11,235 bases of DNA from contig PUNI01000230.1 of NCBI GenBank assembly GCA_003551745.1, forward strand, positions 1 to 11,235, read 5' to 3'. Shown here in pieces: positions 6,862 through 11,235 of the stretch (its first letter is position 1; every line of letters begins with the position of its first letter). Origin of the DNA: Paracoccaceae bacterium (GTDB taxonomy: Bacteria > Pseudomonadota > Alphaproteobacteria > Rhodobacterales > Rhodobacteraceae). The notes under the pieces were generated by a model, which had not been told where the DNA came from, ran no database searches, and was given only the letters and a program-made list of their open reading frames with translations. Made by a program: the position numbers and the translations under genes.

Positions 6862-6989
6862 GCCGCCTCACTCCGCGACGGATCGGAAGCGGGCGCGGGC
6901 CAGGCGGCGGCCGTCTGGGCCGCAGCCGGGCCGCCGCCGAGCGGGGGCTCGATGCCCCCCGAGGCGGCTCCTGCGATCCCGCTCCTCAT
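6858..6989 (-). CDS. Possible 43-residue small protein bridging coxD and coxE
   Basis: The ATG at 6989 overlaps the CoxD-like stop (ATGA) and the TGA at 6858-6860 overlaps the CoxE-like GTG start (GTGA), so this 44-codon frame exactly fills the gap. The product is Ala/Gly/Pro-rich (starting MRSGIAGAASGG, ending SRSEAA), without membrane segment or recognisable domain. A GGAG-like stretch is weak or absent. It may be a real short protein or only a translational bridge that lets ribosomes reach the GTG of coxE. It contains one of two hairpin elements sharing a 17-base core. I know of no named family for it. Confidence 0.4.
   Translation of the reverse strand: MRSGIAGAASGGIEPPLGGGPAAAQTAAAWPAPASDPSRSEAA
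6934..6967. repeat. Imperfect hairpin element, copy 1 (core GGGGGCATCGAGCCCCC on the minus strand)
   Basis: On the plus strand GGGGGC (6943-6948) pairs with GCCCCC (6954-6959) around TCGAT, and CCGCC (6934-6938) pairs with GGCGG (6963-6967) outside a small internal loop. Read on the minus strand, its core differs by one base from the core at 9072-9088. It lies inside the small ORF between the CoxD-like and CoxE-like genes. Confidence 0.5.
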
Positions 6990-7867
6990 GCCGCCGTATC
7001 CTTCAAGACCGCATCGAGGCGCGGCGCCACCCAGGCCAGATCCTCCTGATCCTTCAGCGCGACGCCGATCGCGCGGGCGAAGGCTGCGGGCCAGGGGGCG
7101 CCCTGGCCGTTCAGCAGCGTGGCGGCCTCGGCCCACTCCACCGTCTCGGCCACCCCCGGGGGCTTTGCCAGCGGCTCGGCGCGCAGCCGACCCACGGCCC
7201 GCACCACCGCCTGCGCCGTCGCCTGGGCGACGCTCGAGGCGCGCATCATCACGATCTGGGCCTCAAGCGCGGGGTCGGGATAGTCGATCCAGTGATAGAC
7301 GCAGCGCCGCCGCAACGCCTCGTGCAGCTCGCGGGTGCGGTTCGAGGTCAGCACCACCACCGGCGGCTCCGCCGCCCGTACCGTGCCGCGCTCGGGAATC
7401 GAGATGGTGAAGTCCGACAGGAACTCCAGCAGGAAGGCCTCGAACTCGTGGTCGGCGCGGTCGATCTCGTCGATCAGGAGTACCCGGTCGCGCGGCGTCT
7501 CCAGCGCCATCAGCATCGGTCGGGCGATCAGGAAATCATCTGCGTAGAGGTTCACGTAATCCTCGCCCGCCTGACGGATCGCCAGCATCTGACGGGGGAA
7601 GTTCCACTCATAGAGCGCGGCCTGCGCGTCGATCCCCTCATAGCATTGCAGCCGCACCAGATCGCGCCCCAGCACGCTCGCCAGCGCCTTGGCCGCCTCG
7701 GTCTTGCCCACCCCGGGCGCCCCCTCCAGCAGCAGCGGCTTGCCCAGCGCGAGGGCGAGGAAGGCTGCGGTGGCCAGCCCCTCGTCGGCGATGTACTGCG
7801 CCTCGCGCAGCGCCGCCGTCAGCGAGGCGGGGCCGTCGAGACCCGGGAGGGCTGGTCGCACCACCAC
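6986..7867 (-). CDS. CoxD-like MoxR-family AAA+ ATPase
   Basis: A 293-residue AAA+ ATPase. Walker A is GAPGVGKT (49-56), Walker B is VLLIDE (129-134, with DEID at 133-136), sensor-1 Asn is N176 (VLTSNRTRE), and R186-R188 (EALRRRC) fit the arginine-finger region. MoxR ATPases paired with VWA proteins remodel or activate partner enzymes; CoxD in Oligotropha is needed for building the CO dehydrogenase active site. Here it follows a split molybdopterin subunit and precedes the CoxE-like protein, so the same kind of role for this enzyme is inferred. The start is the first of three tandem GTG codons (7867), one base after the upstream stop and with no clear ribosome site, so coupling is likely; the second GTG (7864) is equally possible. 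Confidence 0.9.
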   Translation of the reverse strand: MVVRPALPGLDGPASLTAALREAQYIADEGLATAAFLALALGKPLLLEGAPGVGKTEAAKALASVLGRDLVRLQCYEGIDAQAALYEWNFPRQMLAIRQAGEDYVNLYADDFLIARPMLMALETPRDRVLLIDEIDRADHEFEAFLLEFLSDFTISIPERGTVRAAEPPVVVLTSNRTRELHEALRRRCVYHWIDYPDPALEAQIVMMRASSVAQATAQAVVRAVGRLRAEPLAKPPGVAETVEWAEAATLLNGQGAPWPAAFARAIGVALKDQEDLAWVAPRLDAVLKDTAA

Positions 7868-7868
7868 G

Positions 7869-8891
7869 TCAGAGCCGCCCGCGCGGACGGGCCCCGCCGT
7901 TGGCGCGTATCCCGCGCAGCACCTTCTCCGGCGTCACCGGCAGTTCGTCGATGCGCACGCCTACGGCGTCATAGACCGCGTTGCAGACCGCCGGCAGCAC
8001 CGGGTTGGCGCACATCTCGCCGGGCCCCTTGCCGCCGAAGGGGCCATCCGGCGCAGGCCGCTCCAGCACGCTGATGTGGTGGGGCGCGATGTCGCCTGGC
8101 CCGGGCATGAGGTAGCTGTTGAAATCGACCGGCCCGTGGGCGCGGTCGGGATAGCGCGGTTCGGTCGTCTCCCAGGCGGCGTGGCTCATCCCCATCCAGG
8201 CGCCGCCGACAAGCTGCTGTTCCACCAGCCGGGGGTTCAGCGCGCGGCCGACTTCGTAAGCCGACTGCATGTCGAGCACGCGCACCTCCCCGGTCTCGTC
8301 GTCGACCTCCACCTCGACGAGCATCGCGGCATGGGCGAAGCAGGACACCGGCGTCATCTCGCCGGTGTCGGGATCGACCTCTGAGAGCGGGATCAGGAAG
8401 ATGCCACGGCCCGACACGGTGCGGCCCTGCCGGAACTGCGCCGCCTGGCACGCCGCCATCGTGGTGATTGCCCGCGACGGCGCGCCCTTCACGTGGATGC
8501 TGCCGCGTCCGTCGGTGACGAGGTCGCCCGCGTCCACCTCCAGCTCCTCGGCGGCCGCCTCCAGCATGACCGCGCGCGCCTCCTGCGCCGCCTCGATCAC
8601 GGCATTGCCCACGCGGTGGGTGCCGCGGCTCGCGAAAGAGCCCATGCAGTGCGGGCCTGTGTCGCTGTCGGCCGTGTCGACGTAGACATCCTCCACCGGC
8701 ACGCCCAGCGTCTCCGCGGCGATCTGGCGCGTGACCGACTTCATGCCCTGCCCGAGGTCGATCGAGGAGAGCGCCACGGTGAACTTGCCCTCCGGGTTCG
8801 AATGCACCAGCGCCTGCGAGGGATCGCCGCCAAGGTTCATGCCGATGGGGTAGTTGATCGCCGCGAAACCGCGGCCGCGGTGCAGAGCCAT
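7869..8891 (-). CDS. Molybdopterin-binding subunit of xanthine-oxidase-family dehydrogenase, C-terminal half
   Basis: 340 residues covering the second half of a large molybdopterin subunit. It begins with the family segment GRGFAAINYPIGMNLGGD, then has the cofactor-contacting DLGQG (45-49), the SFASRGT segment (85-91) and the catalytic glutamate E292 in the G-x-G-E motif (KGPGEM). The N-terminal half is encoded by the gene just upstream in another frame. Its ATG at 8891 shares one base with that gene's stop (TGATG), and GGAGG lies five bases upstream, so this is a designed start, not a sequencing frameshift. The product should assemble with the N-half to form one molybdenum site. The end is followed after one base by the CoxD-like start. 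A similar division is known for nicotinate dehydrogenase NdhL/NdhM of Eubacterium barkeri. Confidence 0.88.
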   Translation of the reverse strand: MALHRGRGFAAINYPIGMNLGGDPSQALVHSNPEGKFTVALSSIDLGQGMKSVTRQIAAETLGVPVEDVYVDTADSDTGPHCMGSFASRGTHRVGNAVIEAAQEARAVMLEAAAEELEVDAGDLVTDGRGSIHVKGAPSRAITTMAACQAAQFRQGRTVSGRGIFLIPLSEVDPDTGEMTPVSCFAHAAMLVEVEVDDETGEVRVLDMQSAYEVGRALNPRLVEQQLVGGAWMGMSHAAWETTEPRYPDRAHGPVDFNSYLMPGPGDIAPHHISVLERPAPDGPFGGKGPGEMCANPVLPAVCNAVYDAVGVRIDELPVTPEKVLRGIRANGGARPRGRL

Positions 8892-10624
8892 CAGCGCCTC
8901 CGGAAGCCGGAAAGGGAGGAGAACCGCAGCGCCCCGGCCCGCCGCGCGGCACCGGGCTGGGCCGTTCGCTCGGATGCAGGCGGCACTTGGGCTGCGCTGG
9001 CAGGCGGTTGCACCGGGGCCTGCGGGGCAGGCTGCGGCTGCGCCGGGGCGCGGCTGCGCGCCGCATCCGCAGGGGGCATCGAACCCCCTGCGGATGCGCG
9101 CTGGCCTTCGGCCCGCGCAGGCACTGGCGAACGCGGCGGGCTGGCACTCGCCGGCGCCGTGCCACCCTTGCGCGCATAGCTGCCGGTATCGAAGCCCTCC
9201 ACCCGACCGTGATCGTCCGTGCGGGTGAAGGCAGGGAGCTCGCCGCGCGCGCCGCCCCCGCCGGTGAGCGAGGTTGCGTCGCGCGCCTCGGCAGCAAGCG
9301 TCACGCCGGCCTTGTCCGCGACCACCTGGCAGCACTCCACCAGCGCGCAGTTCTTCGCCACGCGGCGGTGGGCCTTCATGTCGCCGTCGCGGTAGGCGTT
9401 CAGGATGCGCAGGTCGATGGGGTTCATGCCCACTGTCTCGGCGACCTTGTCCATGTGGCACTCGATGGCGAAATCGACGCCGGTGATGCCGAAGCCGCGC
9501 ATCGCCGTGGACGGCGTGCGGTTGGTATAGACGCAATAGACGTCGGCCGAGACGTTGGGGATTGTGTAGGGCCCCGGCAGGTGCCCCACTGACTTGATAA
9601 CGGCATAGGAGGACAGACGGGTATAGGCGCCGGCGTCGAAATAACCGGTGAACTTCCGTGCGAGGATGCGGCCGTCGCGGGCCACGGCGTCCTTGATGTA
9701 CCAGCGCTCCGCCCCGCGCGGCGCGCCGACCTGCATCTCTTCCTCGCGATCCCAGGCGAACTTGCAGGGCCGCGCCGTCAGCATCGCGCCCAGGATCGCG
9801 ATGGGTTCATGCACGCTGTCGACCTTGCCGCCAAAGCCGCCGCCCACCGTGCCGCCCACGAAATGGAGCCGCGACGACGGCATCTGCAGCACCTTCGCCG
9901 CCGTGCCGAGCGAGAAGAAGAGCCCTTGTGTCCCGGTGTAGCAGACATAGCGGTCGTTCACCTCGGGCGCGGCGATGGCACCGCAGGTCTCGATCGGGGC
10001 CTGCTCGATCGGCGACATCTGGTAGCGGCCCTCGACGATGTGGTCGGCCGCGGCGAAAGCCGCCTCGACATCCCCGTAACGGAGCTTCTGGTGGTCGTAC
10101 TTGCCGTGATAGACGAAGCGGTTGAGAGGGTAGACGTCGCACACCACCGGAGCGCCCGGCTTCAGAGATTCCTCGGGGTCGAGGACATGGGGAAGCTCCT
10201 CCCAGTCCACCCGCACCTTCAGCACGGCGTCGCGGGCCTGCGCCTCGGTCTCGGCGATGACGGCGGCGACCGGCTCGCCGCGATAGGCCGTCTTCGTCTC
10301 GGCGAGGATCGGCTCGTCGTCGAGGCCGAAGTCCAGAAGGCTCAGCAGCGTGTTGAGGTTTCGCGGCACGTCCCGTCCGGTCAGCACGCGGACGACGCCC
10401 GGCATGCGCTCCGCCTCGGAGGTGTCGATGCGCCGGATGCGGGCGTGGTGGTGGGGCGCGCGGGCGCAGCGGATGTGCAGCAGACCCTCGAACAGGTGGT
10501 CGTCGTAGAAGGGCGAGCGGCCCGTGACATGGCCGAGGATGTCCTGCCGGCGCACCGGCTGGCCGATGGTGACGAGATCGTCGTCGCGGTCGTCGGCGAA
10601 GAACTCCTTTCGGAACTCCATCAT
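8891..10624 (-). CDS. Molybdopterin-binding subunit of xanthine-oxidase-family dehydrogenase, N-terminal half with Ala/Pro-rich tail
   Basis: 577 residues. Residues about 20-135 form the aldehyde oxidase a/b-hammerhead domain. About 160-450 is the first molybdopterin-binding domain with GGTVGGGFGGK (257-267) and the loop STAMRGFG (372-379). That loop is where CO dehydrogenases carry A-Y-x-C-S-F-R, so this is not a form I CO dehydrogenase; the substrate is unknown. From about residue 455 family similarity fades, and about 487-562 are dominated by Ala, Pro, Ser and Gln before ending SSLSGFRRR. The catalytic Glu is absent because it lies in the next gene. The start at 10624 has GGAGG eight bases upstream and overlaps the [2Fe-2S] subunit stop (ATGA); a second ATG follows immediately. 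A 15-base-pair inverted repeat lies in the tail. Confidence 0.88.
   Translation of the reverse strand: MMEFRKEFFADDRDDDLVTIGQPVRRQDILGHVTGRSPFYDDHLFEGLLHIRCARAPHHHARIRRIDTSEAERMPGVVRVLTGRDVPRNLNTLLSLLDFGLDDEPILAETKTAYRGEPVAAVIAETEAQARDAVLKVRVDWEELPHVLDPEESLKPGAPVVCDVYPLNRFVYHGKYDHQKLRYGDVEAAFAAADHIVEGRYQMSPIEQAPIETCGAIAAPEVNDRYVCYTGTQGLFFSLGTAAKVLQMPSSRLHFVGGTVGGGFGGKVDSVHEPIAILGAMLTARPCKFAWDREEEMQVGAPRGAERWYIKDAVARDGRILARKFTGYFDAGAYTRLSSYAVIKSVGHLPGPYTIPNVSADVYCVYTNRTPSTAMRGFGITGVDFAIECHMDKVAETVGMNPIDLRILNAYRDGDMKAHRRVAKNCALVECCQVVADKAGVTLAAEARDATSLTGGGGARGELPAFTRTDDHGRVEGFDTGSYARKGGTAPASASPPRSPVPARAEGQRASAGGSMPPADAARSRAPAQPQPAPQAPVQPPASAAQVPPASERTAQPGAARRAGALRFSSLSGFRRR
9062..9098. repeat. 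Perfect 15-bp inverted repeat, copy 2 (core GGGGGCATCGAACCCCC on the plus strand)
   Basis: CGCATCCGCAGGGGG (9062-9076) and CCCCCTGCGGATGCG (9084-9098) are perfect reverse complements around the seven-base loop CATCGAA. Three more pairs can form beyond a one-base bulge at 9061. It lies in the low-complexity tail of the molybdopterin N-half gene, encoding SAGGSMPPADA on the coding strand. The central 17 bases match the minus strand of 6943-6959 at 16 of 17 positions. Confidence 0.7.
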
Positions 10625-11097
10625 GCCGTGGCCCTCCGTTCGGCGGCGGCGAGGATCGCCTCGATGATCGGCGCATAGCCGGTGCAGCGGCAGAGGTTGC
10701 CGCCGATGGCTTCCACCACCTCGTCGCGGCTGGGGCGCGGGTTGCGGTCGAGGAGCGCCTTGGCAGCCATCAGCATCCCCGGCGTGCAGTAGCCGCACTG
10801 GGCTGCGAAACCGTCCATGAACGCTTCCTGCAAAGGGTGCAGGGCGCCGTCGCGCGCCAGGCCCGAGACGGTCTCGACCCGGCGGCCGGCCACCGCCTCG
10901 GCGAGCATCAGGCAGGATAGATGCGGCGCGCCGTCGACCAGCACGGTGCAGGCTCCGCAGCTGCCCTGGCCACAGCCGTATTTCGGCCCGAGATCGCCCA
11001 CGCCGCGGCGCAGGAACTGCAGGAGGTTCTCGCCGTCATCGGCAAAGGCCGCGCGTTCGGCGCCGTTGAGGGTGAAGGTGACCGGTTTCTTCGCCAT
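10621..11097 (-). CDS. [2Fe-2S] subunit of xanthine-oxidase-family dehydrogenase (CoxS-like)
   Basis: 158 residues, the usual length for the small iron-sulfur subunit. The N-terminal ferredoxin-like domain has C42, C47, C50 and C62 (GCGQGSCGAC then SC). The C-terminal helical domain has C101, C104, C136 and C138 (CGYCTPG and CRCTG). All eight ligands for two [2Fe-2S] clusters are present, so electron transfer from molybdenum to FAD should work. No Tat or Sec signal is seen, which points to a cytoplasmic enzyme. The ATG at 11097 shares its A with the stop of the FAD subunit gene (TGATG), and the end overlaps the molybdopterin N-half start (ATGA). The order FAD, Fe-S, Mo matches coxMSL-type operons. 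Confidence 0.95.
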   Translation of the reverse strand: MAKKPVTFTLNGAERAAFADDGENLLQFLRRGVGDLGPKYGCGQGSCGACTVLVDGAPHLSCLMLAEAVAGRRVETVSGLARDGALHPLQEAFMDGFAAQCGYCTPGMLMAAKALLDRNPRPSRDEVVEAIGGNLCRCTGYAPIIEAILAAAERRATA

Positions 11098-11235
11098 CAG
11101 CCGCGCTCCATGCCCTTAAGAAGTCGCTTCAGATGCACGCCGGCCACCTCGCGGCGATACCAGGCGGTGGCGAGCGGGTCGTCGATCGGTTCCAGCCCCT
11201 CGGCCGCCACCGCTGCGGCACGGTCGATGCTCGCC
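11097..11235 (-). CDS. FAD-binding subunit of molybdopterin dehydrogenase (CoxM-like), C-terminal end (cut by window edge)
   Basis: Only the last 45 residues are visible, starting inside a codon. They end in a segment (DDPLATAWYRREVAGVHLKRLL then KGMERG) typical of the C-terminal domain of the FAD subunit in CO/xanthine dehydrogenase-family enzymes, where an x-Y-R-x-x-x-A/V-G-V-x-x-x-R-x-L helix closes the protein. The FAD-binding motifs lie outside the window. It shares one base with the [2Fe-2S] subunit gene (TGATG). Given the short visible part, the call rests on this motif plus operon position. Confidence 0.82.
   Translation of the reverse strand, partial: ASIDRAAAVAAEGLEPIDDPLATAWYRREVAGVHLKRLLKGMERG

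Noticed and set aside
6164..8074. Long rightward frame of 636 codons across coxD and coxE
   Set aside because: Antisense shadow of two well-supported genes; the product is Arg/Ser/Pro-rich low complexity without motifs.
7869..10624. Reading the molybdopterin halves as one gene broken by a frameshift or sequencing error
   Set aside because: The TGATG junction with a GGAGG site five bases before the ATG, and a natural precedent in NdhL/NdhM, favour two real genes; resequencing would still settle it.
8891..10624. Carbon monoxide dehydrogenase large subunit (CoxL)
   Set aside because: The A-Y-x-C-S-F-R active-site motif is replaced by AMRGFG, and the subunit is split; the CoxD/CoxE neighbours alone do not make it a CO dehydrogenase.
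1..11235. CRISPR arrays, tRNA or rRNA genes, insertion sequences, prophage genes
   Set aside because: No regularly spaced repeats, RNA-gene-like sequence, transposase or phage-type proteins were seen on either strand.

Overview
The window is very GC-rich, has short intergenic gaps, and has many ATGA/GTGA/TGATG stop-start overlaps. It looks like the chromosome of an alphaproteobacterium, with gene content reminiscent of Rhodobacterales; this is an impression from style and families, and the species cannot be read from the sequence. It is an accessory catabolic locus with no RNA genes, transposases or CRISPR arrays.

Layout: a long leftward operon enters from the right edge. In order of transcription it encodes the end of an FAD subunit (11097-11235), a [2Fe-2S] subunit (10621-11097), and a molybdopterin subunit split into two genes (8891-10624 and 7869-8891). 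These are followed by a CoxD-like MoxR ATPase (6986-7867), a possible 43-residue ORF (6858-6989), a CoxE-like von Willebrand A protein (5725-6861), a COG3618 TIM-barrel hydrolase (4853-5728), an SMP-30/isochorismatase fusion (3238-4806) and an SDR dehydrogenase (2480-3220). Almost every junction overlaps or is a few bases wide. Converging on it is a rightward SDR gene (1612-2376). A leftward pair lies divergent from that SDR: an enolase-superfamily MR/MLE enzyme (339-1466) and an acetoacetate-decarboxylase-like gene cut by the left edge (1-342). The gap between the divergent genes holds a good promoter with a palindrome of the GntR/FadR (FCD) operator type over the expected start site.

How it may work together (inference): a xanthine-oxidase-family molybdenum hydroxylase, matured by the CoxD/CoxE pair, oxidises an aldehyde, sugar or heterocycle. 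Two lactonase-type hydrolases (SMP-30 and COG3618), two SDRs, an acid-sugar-dehydratase-like MR/MLE enzyme and an ADC-like protein then process a sugar-acid-like product. The substrate is unknown, and no transporter or regulator is inside the window.

Most unusual: (1) one protein joining an SMP-30 lactonase domain to an isochorismatase-fold domain whose nucleophile cysteine is serine; (2) a molybdopterin subunit split into two genes at a TGATG junction, the first half carrying a long Ala/Pro-rich tail; (3) a 43-codon ORF that exactly bridges coxD and coxE; (4) two hairpin elements sharing a nearly identical 17-base core, one in that tail and one in the small ORF.
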